DNA of 64,000 nt, from assembly GCF_025399195.1 (NCBI RefSeq), contig NW_026252111.1, positions 1 through 64,000 of the forward strand, read 5' to 3'. The stretch is from Umbelopsis ramanniana AG (taxonomy: Eukaryota; Mucoromycota; Umbelopsidomycetes; Umbelopsidales; Umbelopsidaceae). Made by a program: the position numbers and the translations under genes. This document shows, one piece after another, positions 33,214 through 45,660 of the stretch. Under the pieces are notes generated by a model, which saw only the letters and a program-made list of their open reading frames with translations, had not been told where the DNA came from and did not search any database. Numbering within the stretch: the stretch's first letter is position 1; the number at the start of each line of letters is the position of its first letter.

Positions 33214-34734
33214 ATGTCACAACGTCGGACGGCCGCTACAAAGAACACATTCGATTCAATGAATTCAAATAATTCCTACGTTAATCCCGGCAGCCAAGTC
33301 AAGCCAGCTGCAAACGGCAAGCACTCAACCTCCTCCTTGCTTGGACCTAGCAAGCACACTGTCTCATGGAAACAACTGCCCGAGTGGCTAAGAGACAATG
33401 CCTATATAACAGATGGATACAGACCTCAGTTAGACTCTTATGTAAAGTGCGCAAAGAGTGTATTTTACCTCCACAATGAGTTTGGTAAGATCGTACCAAT
33501 CTAAGAACTTGTCTCGCCACCGTATAACTAACATTGTTGGCTCCTTCACTAGTAAATATATGGTCACATGCATTAGGGTTCGCATTATTTTGCTTCCTAG
33601 GCGTCGTCGTGTCTTGGAAGACTGTATTTGTACCTATTGCCGACACTAGAACCATGGGGGACATTGTGTTCTTCTATACCTTCATCGCCGGAGCCATGTC
33701 CTGTCTTGGATTGAGCAGTACTTATCACTGTTTGTCCTGCCACTCTGAACCCGTAAGTACGACGAGAACAGAGGATAAAGAATAATGCAACTTTGTGTAG
33801 CTGATAGAGCGTTTTCACATCTACAGGTGGCAGCCTATTGGAATAGATGCGACTATCTAGGAATCATCACGTTGATCTTGTAAGTTAGCGCATTGTGGTG
33901 TCTAAGTCAATTAGCATGAGAGGTTACCCTAACGACGTATTTTCCATATTATTAGGGGTTCATACTATCCCATGGTATATTATGGTTTCTATTGTCATCC
34001 TTATCTACAAAGTAAGTTGGCCAGAGGATAAAATTTGGAACTGTGAAGCTGAACTCTAAACATTATACTCCACAGTCTTTTATATGACTGCCATCTCAGC
34101 GATTGGAACTGCTACGGTATGAAGAATTATATTTGTAATTGGCACTACAGATTTATGACGGGTACTAAACCATTTTGTTCTGCTCATACCTCACATTAGG
34201 CTTGCGCTACCATGATGAAGCATTTCCGTACACCTACTTACCGATGGATGAGGACAAGTCTGTTCTTAGCTATGGGACTTTCGGGTATCATTCCGATCTG
34301 CCACGGTATTATTAACTTTGGGTTTGCAATGGCTTTTCAATCTATCTCCTTGGGCCACATGATAGCAATGGGAGCCTTTTATGTTGTTGGAGCCTTGTTG
34401 TACGGTCATAGGTACGTTGTTTTAATTCGTAGTCGAAGCCCCTGTCGAGTCATTTCGGTTCTCATTATTTTATATCTTTTTTTAGAATTCCCGAGAAATG
34501 GTATCCTGGAAAGTTTAATATTTGGGTGAGTTATCATTCGAGTGATAGTAGTTTTGAGCATGGGAGGGCTATGATAACGAATGATCCATTTAACGATTTC
34601 TTCGCTGTCTCTAGGGTTCAAGCCATCAAATTTTCCATGTCTTCGTAGTAATTGCTGCGATCTCACATTATATTGGAGTAACTAGAGCTGTATCTTTCTG
34701 GCATAATAATCCAGGACTTTGCGAATTATATTAA
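33214..34734 (+). CDS. PAQR (adiponectin receptor/Izh-type) membrane protein
   Basis: A seven-helix membrane protein of the PAQR/haemolysin-III family, whose fungal members (Izh1-4) act in zinc and sterol/sphingolipid homeostasis; some family members have ceramidase activity. An N-terminal cytosolic tail ends in WLRDNAYITDGYRP, the family entry motif. The metal-site residues are present: the Ser and His of GLSSTYHCLSCH, the Asp of NRCDYLGI, and the two His of SSHQIFHVFVV in the last exon. The spans SHALGFALFCFL, TFIAGAMSCLG, GSYYPMVYYG, AMGLSGIIPICH and AFYVVGALLYG follow in order. About seven short exons end at 34734. No signal peptide is present, as usual. Confidence 0.9.
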
Positions 34735-34957
34735 AGCTAGCACTGGGCTAGGTGTATGTTACATAGAGCATGTATTATGGTATTGTAGATCAGATCCTTT
34801 TTTATCGAATTACACCTTGCAATCTACTCAAACTTCACGACTTGACTGGACGTGATTCATAAAGTACAAGTATAATGTAATAGGTTTAATATGATTATTC
34901 ACAGTGTTCTGTAACTAAAATAAGGCGAGTAAATAGTTGGGGAATAGGAGATAGACT

Positions 34958-37233
34958 TTAAGCTGTAGGAGATGCAATCTCCTTCTCGGACACTTCAGCG
35001 CCTTTGATATCGTCGCTGTCAACTGTTTTAGGCCTCTCGATATCGTCAGCTTGCATATCTTGTTCATCTCGCTCCAAGTGCACGTGGGCGCGCTCTTCAT
35101 CAGACAAATTGATAGTAGGTCCTTTGAACCATATTCGCGCATCAACGATCCAGCGACCTAAACATCAAACTTGCGGGTCAGTCCTCCATTCTGATTCAGT
35201 CATCTCGCGTAGTGCAACACGACCCAAGACTTACCTCCAGCACCAAGAATGACAGCACCAATAGCCAAGCAAGCATAGTTCATGTTGACAGGAGTGATGG
35301 GACTCACAGGCGGAAGGACGAATAGAACAGTGATAAAACAAATCCAAAGGACAGCAATGGCACCAATGATATCGGAGGCAGGTCCAAGATGCAAAGGACC
35401 TCTCTTGAACTGCTTCTTATTAACCAGCTTGGCAGCAATGGGAATAGCATAAGAAATATACAATCCAATGGTGGCAACAGAAGTGACGGCCGAGAAAGCT
35501 GTGGCGTTTCCAAGAGAAGGAAGACCCAACAAACTAGCAACCAACACAGACAACCAAACAGCATTGACTGGGGTCTAAAAGAAAAATCCGCCTTCATGTC
35601 AATATTTAGATTATGTTCGGTCACCTCCATGCCTACTCTTTACCTGACGCTTTTTATCGATAAGATGCCACCATTGGCTTCCAGGCATAGCACCATCACG
35701 AGAGAAGGCGTAGATCATTCGAGAATTGGCAGTAACGGAAGCAAATCCGCAGAACCAGCATGCAAGAATCAGTATCACCATGAGAACAATACCACCAGCA
35801 CTACCCACACAATCGACAATGATTTGCATCACTGGGAATCCTGAGGCAGAGGCAATGGTGGTATCGAGATCTTGGATACAAAATAGGAAACCGATGATAA
35901 AGAACCATCCCATGATACCACTGACTATATTTCCACACGCCATGGTTAGTAATTGTACCCCCACTTTTCAATCACCGATGAAATACATACCAATGATTGC
36001 CATGGTCATACCAACAGGTCCACTGATTTCTGCATTGTGGGTTTCCTCAGACATATGCGCACTTGAATCGTATCCGGTTAAGGTGAACTGCGCCTGCAAA
36101 AGTCCGACCAAGACAACATAGACAGGACTGTCCCAGCCACTGTTATTATTATAGTAAGTGAAGACAAAGCTTCCGGGTTGATGTGTAGGAGCCTTAGCGG
36201 CAATGACAATAAGGATAATGGTAGGAGCAATGACTTGCCACCAGGTACTGAATGCTAGCGTAGTGGAATTCACGGTCAGCCCCGATGTGCACTTTTTAAT
36301 ACCGTCTTAAACCTAAACAGTCATACTTACAATTGATACGGGTCATAACCTTGGGTCCAAGCGAGTTGGCAATGCCGTGAGTAACGCAGATAGCAATATG
36401 GATTCCAGTGGTTGCTCCGGGGGTAGGTACCCAATTTCCGTTGGTACCAATGAAGATCACGGCACCCAGCATCAAGGCAATACCGTAATCGATACCGGCT
36501 GTCACAGCAAACTGACCTATCAAGTTAAACCAACCCGTCATCCACGAGGCAAAAGGTGCATATCTACGTGAGCTCAATCTGGCAGCCCACCAGTACAAGC
36601 CTCCACTTGTGGGATAAGCAGACGAGATTTCTTTGGTCGGAACAATCGTATTGGGCTGAGTTAGAAGCGATCTTCACTGATAGGAATTGCTTGACGAATG
36701 CGGATAGCTTACCTGACATAGCGAGTCCAACCATCAACGTGAAGAAAAAAACGACCACCCATCCCCTGTAATTATTAGTTGTCAGCTATGCTTTTTCGAA
36801 ATCGAGCTGGAGAAGGTGTGCAAGGGACTTTGATTTACCATGTCATCGCGACCTGGTTACAATTTGTCAGAAATGGACGATCAGTGACTTCATAGGAAGT
36901 GCTGTTTCTCACTTACCGGACCGCCAGTATTCAAACCATATGAGAACAGCGAGGTCAAACCAGAGGATATACAGACAACACTCAAGGCGACACCATAGTT
37001 TCCAATGGACTAACGTTCATCAAGAGTGTTAGACATATCCTTTCTGATTCGATCGGTCTATTCTCCAATACGTTACCGAAAGCTCTCGTTTAAGTTCCTA
37101 GAACAGAATGGATTAGTCTTGAGGCACAATTGATATATGTTTCGACACAAATTATTACCTGTTTATAACCTAGCTCATTCAGGCGCGCTGCGTCCTTGAC
37201 TGCGATTTCTTCGGCTGTCAATTTTGGTGGCAT
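34958..37233 (-). CDS. APC-superfamily amino acid/choline permease
   Basis: A plasma-membrane or vacuolar transporter of the fungal amino acid/choline (ACT) family, which includes Hnm1 choline and Uga4 GABA carriers. After a short cytosolic N-tail (MPPKLTAEEIAVKDAARLNE) it shows the family block ELSSIGNYGVALS, SGLTSLFSYGLNTGGP and AYPTSGGLYWW. Further spans include GWFNLIGQFAVTAGIDYG, FTLTGYDSSAHMSEET and ANSRMIYAFSRDGAMPG, giving about twelve transmembrane helices. The C-tail is acidic (LERDEQDMQADDIERPK). About ten exons give roughly 530 residues. The start at 37233 and stop at 34958 are read directly. Substrate is not assignable, though the layout favours GABA, polyamine or choline. Confidence 0.9.
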
Positions 37234-38294
37234 GACAGGAAAACAAGTAGTAGGGATGTGGTGTTACCGTTGACTGGTATATAAACGAATTCTGTGTTTT
37301 TTTTGGCTTAGCCGAAACTGTACGAGACTATCTCATGTGTGCCTTAGATAACCTGTGGGAAAGATAAGACCGCCTCATCATAAAAAAATTTGTTCTGCTA
37401 TTAGCCAAAGTGGCAAATTTGTCCCACATGACATGCGTCTCATCTCACGGTATCATGGCCGAGCTGTATTACAAAAAACCAAAACTTGAGATAAAACATG
37501 ACATTGAATGTCTTTTTGAATACTTTGCATACGCTCTTATTGTGTTCATTTAGGGTGTCAAAATATGGAGAACACATCATTGTATTCTTGGTCCTGGCGT
37601 GATCTGGCAGTGGCAAAAGATAAATCTACGATTGTAATTTTACTACAAATGGCCGGGTTGGCGAGCTGTCTATCTTCGTTCCGAATCACATATGCCGTAA
37701 TCAAGTTAAGGACATATCTACCACCTTTCCTCACCGACGCACTTTGTTACAATCAATTCCAAATTGCCTCTCATCAAGTGTTCGTTGCATGTGGGCAATT
37801 AATGTACCTAGTCCTATTCATATCCATTGAATGAAATTTTACACATATTGACATCAGACAAGGGATAAAGGGAGGAATCCATTACTTGCCCCTTAAAGGG
37901 TCCGCGGCCACTTGTTGCGTTCCGTAAAACCTGCATGCCGATTTAATTGCATTGTCAAACCATTGTTCGCTCTTGAACGAATGCCGTTCACACAACAAAG
38001 AAAAGGGTTGTATTCTGCTCGCTTTCCCGATTTCTACTACTTTTTTATGATGCACATGCTGTTGGCGCAAGCGTGAGGTCCGAAACCATTGGGGGATCGC
38101 TAGCCACACCAACTGATACCAGATATGTGAAATGGTGTAGGTTTTTATTTTGCTTCTCTTTTGAAAATCTAATTGCCAGTACCGACCGACTGACTATATG
38201 TCTATTATACAGTACGCACGCTGAGGAGAGGAAAACGAAGCCGAGCCATTCATCTACACAAAGTGCCAGCCAAGTTAACTTGATATGAAATGGT
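37234..38294. other. Intergenic region
   Basis: Promoter of the permease (-) and 3' flank of mS35 (-). An 89-codon ATG frame at 37565-37834 has some hydrophobic stretches but no recognisable similarity and poor codon regularity, so it is not called. No RNA gene is seen. Confidence 0.4.
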
Positions 38295-39091
38295 TTATGA
38301 TGAGGTCGAAGTTGATTTCTTTGGACGGGCCCATTCAGCTGGGAATTCGAGCTTCTTTTTCGATTTGACATGTCGAGTATCCAATGGAATGTCGGCAAAT
38401 GTGTCAGAGGAGTCCTATATAAAGCCAACATAGTCAGTAACAAGGTACACCCATTGTTGAAATGTGGATACTACTTACCTTTGCTTCAGCAACGAGTTTG
38501 TCTAACAAATCACTAAGATACTTCTTGTTTTGCTTGACATAAGGGAACTTCTCACTTGAAAGAGTGAGCTCTCCAGTCTCAGGGTTGTAACGAGGCCCAG
38601 AGAGGACCAAAAGCTTGTGTCGTTCCTGGTCATTCAAACCAAGGAGGTCGACCTTGACGTTGAGTACACACTTGGACTCAACGGGGTGAGGTTCACCCAT
38701 GTAGTTCTGAGTTTTGAACCGAAGAATTTGAGACGAAGTAGGAGGGACAAAGGGTTTAGCGTGTTCTGGAGGTGAAGAGATTTAAATAAAAAAGCACCAG
38801 ATCCAACTCGCTGCCGAGCAAATGCAACATACCACTCAATTTGGGGATTTCGTATTTTGCTTTTCTGAGGTAGCTGCGAACTTCACGAATATTGCCAAAG
38901 AGTTCGTGTCCAATGGTGGTCTGATCGTCAAAATTGAACTTCTCCATGTTTTCAACATCAAATGGGTGCTCAGAACGACGTCCAGGTCGTTGACGTCCAA
39001 GGTTCTGTACGGCAGAAGTGGACAATGCTCGTGTAATGCCTACTCTTGCTGTGCAGCGGCTCAATTGGCCACTTAAAATGAGGGAATTCAT
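38295..39091 (-). CDS. RSM24: Mitochondrial small-subunit ribosomal protein mS35
   Basis: A component of the mitochondrial 37S subunit (MRPS35 in animals, Rsm24 in yeast). The N-terminus MNSLILSGQLSRCTARVGIT is Arg/Ser-rich with no acids, a mitochondrial presequence. The conserved core is plain: LNVKVDLLGLNDQERHKLLV, SGPRYNPETGELTLSSEKFP, then QNKKYLSDLLDKLVAEAK and DTFADIPLDTRHVKSKKK. Three exons give roughly 225 residues, the last being 38424-38295. The short first exon starts at 39091. It lies divergent to the CHIP gene. Confidence 0.9.
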
Positions 39092-39495
39092 GTCGGTTCA
39101 ATGAAAGTGGACTACAAAAGTTTTTTTTTGTCCATCACAGCTTTTTTTTTGTGACAGGAGCAAAATTTCGAGGTCGCCAAATTTGATGACGACACCACCT
39201 TTGGGTGCTTGCAGGTCCAAATTATCGCATCCCATAAGGCACGCTTCTTCTTCTCACCCGCCATATTTGATCAAAAACAATATCTATGGTAAGGATTTTT
39301 TCGTACAATTTGTTGTATCTGCGAATTTATGAGAATGTCTCGTCCAAAATTTCATTTTCTGAAGTACAAGCTTCGAGCTACTTCTTGAGCTACTTTTTTT
39401 GTGCCAAAATGGAAGGTTGAAGAAAGTTGCGGAATTTGAAATAAATATGAATGACAAGTCAGTGCCTGAACGGCAAGTAGATCTCTTCTTGAACA
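39092..39495. other. Divergent promoter of mS35 and CHIP
   Basis: A 404-bp region with T-runs near 39121-39155. No gene or RNA is seen; the frame at 39284-39616 (minus) overlaps the CHIP start and is not supported. Confidence 0.5.
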
Positions 39496-41062
39496 ATGCC
39501 AGCGGCACAGGCCGAGCATCACAAAAGTCTTGGTAAGCAACACAGCCACTATGTTGCATATTCACTTGCGACTTTTTCAGACGACTTAAACCTAACCCTT
39601 GTTCCCTAGGCAACAAGTACTTCGCCGAACATGACTATAGAAATGCAATTCAAGAGTACTCGACGGCGATCGTAAGCAATGAACCGTTTTAGTCGCGGCT
39701 TTGTTCGGCAACATTTCTGAATTTAATTCGTTTCTTTCAGATAAAGGATTCTACGCAAGTCGCTTACTTCACCAATCGTGCCCTATGCTACTCTAAACTC
39801 GAGCGGTATTCCGAAGCCATTCAGGATTGTAGAAAGGCGATCGAACTCGACAGTCATACTGGTAAATTATACCTTGCACTTACTCGGTAGCCTTTAACAT
39901 GGACATTCACAACATGTTATCTAGTCAAGGGCCACTACCTCTTGGGCAATGCTTTGATTGAAAAGAAAATGTTCACCGAAGGTACGTTCAGCATGATTTC
40001 TCGACGCCGATTTCTACGCCGCTGACTAATCCAGTGCGAATTCATCCCATCACCAGCATTATCAAGTCTTAAGAAAGGTAATTAGTGAAAGGAAAGAGCT
40101 TCTGATCAATTCGAATGATGGCTTACCTTTAATGTGTTATATAGCCTACACGCTTGCCATGGAGCAAAGAGTGAAATATGTCGGTGATATTTTACAGGCT
40201 CTTTTAATAGCCAGGAAGAAGAAATGGGATGAGAATGAAGTAGCACGTATTGAGCGAGAGTCTGAAGTTTTCAAATATGTTAAAGGCTTAGTAGAGAAAG
40301 AGCGAAAAGAGCTTCTTGAAGAAGCTGGGAACGACGAGGAAAAGGTTGACGACGTAAACTTCATTCAGGTAAATCAGCATATGCCGGATGCGCCTCGATT
40401 ACTCACATCACTCACCTTTATCAAATATTTACTTAGGATGAGCGATTGACCAGAATACAGAAGGTCTTTGAGCAATCCAAGGAAAATGTGATGGTAGGTG
40501 GACATCCAAATGTAGCAAAAGTGTTAAATTTCTTATCGCTAAAAAAATTCGTACTACAGCGACGAGAAATACCAGATGCATACTTGGATAAGGTAAACAA
40601 TTTCTTAAATGAAAGAAACCTGGCAAAAAATAGAGTACATTGTGGATACTAATGCCGGGATTGTTGTAGATTTCATTTAACATTATGCACGACCCATGCT
40701 TTACACCAGGTAGGTTAAGCACTTTTTGAGTTTTTCAAACATCGCTCACTAGCATTGGCCGGAAATTAACAGCCTGAGGAATGCACTAATAGACGGAATT
40801 ACCTATGAACGACACTCCATTGAGACTCATTTTGAAAAAATTGGAGAGTTCGATCCGCTGACTCGCAGACCTTGTACAAGGAAAGACTTGATACCAAATT
40901 TGTCTCTAAGAGAAGCAATTGAGGATTTCTTGGCAGAGAACGGATGGGCAGCAGGTAAACATGACATCTAAATTGGAAATTTGAGAGATTTGATAGCCTG
41001 TAAACTAAATTGAACCATGTCACCGAACCATGATATTGCTTGGCACATCTACAGATTACTGA
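39496..41062 (+). CDS. STUB1: CHIP-type TPR/U-box E3 ubiquitin ligase
   Basis: A chaperone-linked ubiquitin ligase. The TPR domain at the N-terminus (KSLGNKYFAEHDYRNAIQEY, NRALCYSKLERYSEAI, HYLLGNALIEKKMF) should bind the EEVD tails of Hsp70 and Hsp90. A helical, coiled region (IARKKKWDENEVARIERE) follows. The C-terminal U-box (PDAYLDKISFNIMHDPCFTP, then DGITYERHSIETHF and DPLTRRPC) recruits the E2. About eight exons. The last is tiny: the intron 40955-41054 joins GCAGCAG to ATTACTGA. The protein thus ends ENGWAADY, like animal CHIP (ENGWVEDY), instead of reading on to a stop in the intron. The start MPAAQAEHHKS is chosen because it splices in frame to the TPR. CHIP is absent from budding yeast. 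Confidence 0.9.
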
Positions 41063-41510
41063 TACTTGCATCAGCTTCCACCATAATGTTTTTGTTTTTT
41101 CTATGATACATCCCCCCCCATAGATATTTGTATTCCATACTTTCGATAAGAGGTCGTTTTCCATCACTACCCCGCGCTGTTGTCTCCTATTGTAAAATCA
41201 CCTTTTTCGGTTGCCAAAATTGTATACAATAGTATTCCTTCCTAATGAATCTAACCGCTACCAATAAAATCCAAAATATCTTATTACGCTTTTGACATAG
41301 TTTACCGATGTATTTTGCCGTAATCCTAAACTACCCTGGCAGAACCGGCCATATTTCCACAATTTTGCCCAGCCAAGCCAGGGCGGGCGGGGATACGTCA
41401 TGAGGAACTCCGATAATGGCTGTTTTTGAATTTTTGTGTCGATTACTTCGTTTCTCCAGACCAGCAGTTACCACCTTAATCTCCTTGGTTATCCAATGTC
41501 GGAATCAACA
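41063..41510. other. CHIP 3' flank and epsin promoter
   Basis: AT-rich with a C-run at 41111-41118. No gene or RNA is seen. Confidence 0.5.
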
Positions 41511-44060
41511 ATGTCTGGTAAAGGCGTTTTGCGAAGCGTGTAAGTATTACGACTCGCAACTTTGTCATCACCGAGGATTTTACGGCCTATGGTTCGGTCC
41601 AGACTTTTGTGTCTCCCATTCTCATCCATTTCACTCCACCTATAGCAAAAACTATGCCAAGGGTTATTCGGATATACAGATCAAAGTACGTGAGGCTACA
41701 TCTAACGATTCGTGGGGCCCGAGTGGAACCTTGATGAATGAAATCGCCAATGCTACGCACAATCCGTAAGTTGAATGGCGAACGGCATACTCTATCGTGT
41801 GACACAAACATTTACCCGCTCCTCTTCTTTCCTTCGAACCTCCTTACTTTTCATTGTCATCCCATGCAGCCAAGACTTCCTGGAGATTATGGATATGATA
41901 GATAAGCGCCTTAATGATAAGGGAAAGAATTGGCGGCATGTGTTTAAGGTACGATTTATGGTTCATCCCACCTCGTTCCTGCATACCATATTCACCATTC
42001 AGTAGGCTTTGACTGTTCTGGATTACTGCTTACACGTTGGATCGGAAAATGTTGTCTTGTACGCAAAGGAGAATGCATACGTTGTCAAAACCTTGCGAGA
42101 ATTTCAACATATCGATGATACTGGCAGAGATGTTGGTGGAAATGGTGAGTTTTGGACGACTTGAGCACACCAGAAATGTCTGCAGCACATTGGCTGAAAT
42201 ATGGTTCACGTTTTCCAGTTCGCCAGAAGGCAAAGGATATTTCCAGTCTGTTGATGGACGAGGCGCGTTTGAGAGAAGAGCGATCATCACGTACTCAAAT
42301 GCGAGACAGAATGGCTGGCGTGGACAATATCATGGCAGACTTCCAAAGCCCTCGAGATCGCATGTCTCCGTACGAGCGACCACCTGGAGATCGAGGAGAA
42401 GATCGAGGAGGATATCGGGATGAGGATAGAGAACTTCGCAGAGCTTTAGACGAAAGCAAGAGATTGGCAGAAGAAAGCTCAAGAAAGAAAAACCATGAGT
42501 ATGTTAGACGAGGCATCTATGTGTTTGCAGCTTCAGAATATTGACTGTGTTGGTTTCATTGATCTAGCGAGGATGATTTGCAAAAGGCTATCAGATTGAG
42601 CGAACAAGAAGCTCGAGACAAAGAAAGACGAGACCGAGAGCGGCTTGAGCGGGAGAATGAGAAAGCCTTGTTCAGCAACATCGCTCCCGAAACAAACCAA
42701 GCAAGGTATGCAACCTTTTTGATCCTCTTTTCATATGTAGGTGAAAAAGCCTCCTGCTAAATTCTTTTTTCTTCTTCACAAGCCTCAATGCTTTCCCTCA
42801 ACAAATGAACATGAATGCTACAGGCAACCCATACCAACAACAACAGGTGCCCTGGCAGGTCACAGGCGCCACCAATCTTTCATTCTCTCATCCAGTTGGA
42901 GGCAACCAAATGTATTCTCAGTTCACCGGAATGCCAAACAATCCTTACCAACAGCAAGCTATTGCCAATCCTTATCTACAACAGCAGCAACAACCTCAAT
43001 TTACCGGTATGATGCAGCAACCTATGGTAACCGGTATGCAGTTCCAGACACCACAAATGACGGGCATGCAATATCAGCAAGCACAGCCAACGGGCATGCA
43101 ATTCCCTACATCATCTATTTCCAGTGTGCAAACCGGACAAAACAATCCCTTTGGAGCTAACGCTGGCAACACATCGCAGTCTAACTTCATGTCCAGCCCA
43201 TCCCTTCAAACTTCCAACACATTTGGACAGTCTTTGCAACCACAACAGACTGGATTCCAAGCCAATTCCTATGGAAGCCATTCACCACAACCCAATCACT
43301 TCTCTATCGAGAACCAATCGGTACGCCGGCGAATTTATTAGGCAATACGTAATATGGCATGTCATTAACCAACCCACTTTCTACACACAGAATAATGCCG
43401 CTACACCAACAAGTAGTAAATCTACCCCCACAGCCTCGCGTCCCAATGATACCAAGTTTTCCAAGCTTAATGCTTTGCTTGCAACTGGAGGGTCAGTATT
43501 TATTGCACATTTCAAAATCACGAGCCATAATACCGATTTTAACGTGTTCGTTTCTTTAAAGTGATGGTCTGGATACCTTCGGTAATACTGGAAACTTGAG
43601 AGTACCAGTGTAAGTTTACAACGGACGAGGCGACTGGTTTGATAGACCACTATTCTTATATAATCTTTCATTTTACAGTGGTACTGGATTTGCCAATAGT
43701 ATGAAATTGGAATATGCCAAGACAGGTTCGGGTGCCGAAGGCTTCGGCCAGGAGGAAAGCAATGTGCCCAAAAACTTTGATCCCAGCCTTATAGATAGTC
43801 CACAGCAGTCATTTGGAAACCAACCCACCCGAAATCCCTTTGGACAATCAACATCAAGCTTCAGTACACCCTCCTCCAGCCAACCTGGCAATAAGAAGTC
43901 ATTGTTCGAAATGATGCAAGAGCAAAAGATGCAGCAGCAACAACAGCAACAGCTTCAGGCTCAACCTACTGGAATGAACTTCCAGACTCCTCAAATGACT
44001 GGGTTCCAGCAACCATCCATGACAGGTTACAATGGCCAAGGCGGGTCGTCCTTTTTCTAA
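41511..44060 (+). CDS. Epsin (ENTH-domain endocytic adaptor)
   Basis: A clathrin adaptor of the Ent1/Ent2 type. The ENTH domain begins MSGKGVLRSVKNYAKGYSDI across the first intron. It carries SNDSWGPSGTLMNEIA and RHVFKALTVLDYCLHVGSEN and should bind PI(4,5)P2. Two ubiquitin-interacting motifs follow, RRALDESKRLAEES and EDLQKAIRLSEQEA. The middle is Gln-rich. Two NPF motifs (NPFGAN and NPFGQS) should bind EH-domain proteins. Four sites fit the Prk1/Ark1 kinase consensus [LIVM]xx[QNTS]xTG: VPWQVTG, MYSQFTG, LQPQQTG and LQAQPTG. This suggests release from endocytic sites by phosphorylation, as in yeast. About eight exons, ending GQGGSSFF. Confidence 0.92.
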
Positions 44061-44367
44061 TTGATGAGATTCTGCGAGTCAGGTCCTAATGGCCGTTAGG
44101 GGGTATGGATAAAAAAAAGTAGTAGTATTTTTTTGCGGTTAGACCACCGTACTGCGACATGAATACTTGTCAATATTGTAATAAATGATATGGGTTAATT
44201 ATGTTCAAGCCGTCTGTTTGAGTAATTGATAGGGGTGGCCGATCAGAAGAACCAACGACAAATTGACACGCAAGACTGGTTTTTTTTTTCCGTCGGCTTT
44301 GCTTGGCAGTCTTTGGGGCCTACCATTATTTTTTGCCGTCGTCATTGGTCGCTCATTCTTTTCACTC

Positions 44368-45479
44368 ATGAAGTACACAGCAGCCTTGCTCGCGTTGATG
44401 GTTGCTTTGGCAGCCGCTGATCGCAGTGGCCAGGCGGCCAAGAAAGTCAGACTGCGTGACCTGACCGCCATTACTCTCCACGCCAACAAGAAAACAAGTG
44501 CCCGACGAAGCAGTCCAATACCGCAACTGGAATGTATTGGCGGTGATGCTTGTGCTGATTTCCAGCCGAGAGTCGTACAGGTGAGTGAACGTCCTATGCT
44601 TCAGAACAAAGGGCGTGTCGTCGTGATACTGACTGACTCTGAATCAGTGTTCCAACGCCGGGTTTGATGGCTACGACGTCCAGTGGTCGTGTACAGCAGA
44701 GTTGCCAAGCAATATCGAGTTTGGCGACATTGAAGTTAGCTGTGAAGGATACGATTTCCCAGAGGATCCGTTCATATTGGTCAATTCGTGCGGCCTAGAG
44801 TACAGCTTATATTACAAAAATGCTCCAACACCGAAAGTCAGCTACGATGATCAAAGATACTTCCCTACCAGCAAACCAAAGTGTAAGTATGGCCGTATTC
44901 ATGTGAAAGAATCCGGGGCTTATTTTGCTCATCCATTGTTACAATATATAGCTTTGATGCCTTCAGGATTTGATGCTATTGTGTCCAAGATCTTCTCATT
45001 GATCTCATTAGGCGTGCTCATAACCGTTGCATGGAGTATCTTCCAAACGTGCACAGGACGAAGAGCAAGAGGTGGAAGTGGACCTGGCTCAGGAGGTTCT
45101 CCATGGCCATGGTTTGGTGGAGACGATAATTCTGGTGGTGGTTATCCGCCATATGGTAAACGCGGTAGTCGATCTTACCAAGCGCCTATGGGCATGTCGC
45201 CCGGCTTTTTAACTGGTCTGGGATTGGGAGGCTTAGGCGCTTACATGATGAATAGACCTAGACAGGAACCTACAGCTCACAGGTAATTATTGTTTTCTGA
45301 AATGCTGTTTAGTGTATAAGATTTTCCATGTCTGACTTTTCGCATCCAGACAAGCTTCTCATTCGTCATACGCAAGTCCATCAACATCATACAGTCGAAC
45401 ACGTACCTTCGAAGAACCATCCTCTCCATCATCCAGTATGAGCTCTTCATCTGGGTTTGGAGGCACTCGTAGGAGATAG
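44368..45479 (+). CDS. SARAF-like ER membrane protein
   Basis: A homologue of the animal store-operated calcium-entry regulator SARAF (TMEM66). Residues 1-18 form a signal peptide (MKYTAALLALMVALAAAD). The luminal domain has the family's landmarks: LRDLTAITLHANKKTSARRS, PIPQLECIGGDAC, VVQCSNAGFDGYDVQWSC and IEVSCEGYDFPEDPF, then SCGLEYSLYY, with cysteines conserved. One transmembrane helix (IFSLISLGVLITVAWSIF) and a Gly/Ser/Pro-rich cytosolic tail ending GGTRRR follow. Four exons. The junction near 44883 is best read as joining to CTTTGATGCC, which avoids a stop. Animal SARAF slows STIM/Orai entry; fungi lack those partners, so the role here must differ. Confidence 0.87.
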
Positions 45480-45660
45480 TTAATGTATACCCATGTTTCC
45501 TTACGATTAAAAAAAAATTCCATGTTTTAATGATGAAGCTGTACTGGGAGGGTTGAGGCTCCGCCCGTACTCAGTCTGTATTCCCTTTTTGTAACGGCTG
45601 GCTGCTGCAAACTCAGTGAATGCAAACCTGAGCCTCGCTAAATTTCACACAAGTGCTGAA

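Noticed and set aside
37565-37834. 89-codon ATG frame between the permease and mS35.
   Set aside because: No similarity, no clear membrane or signal layout, and no splice or promoter support.
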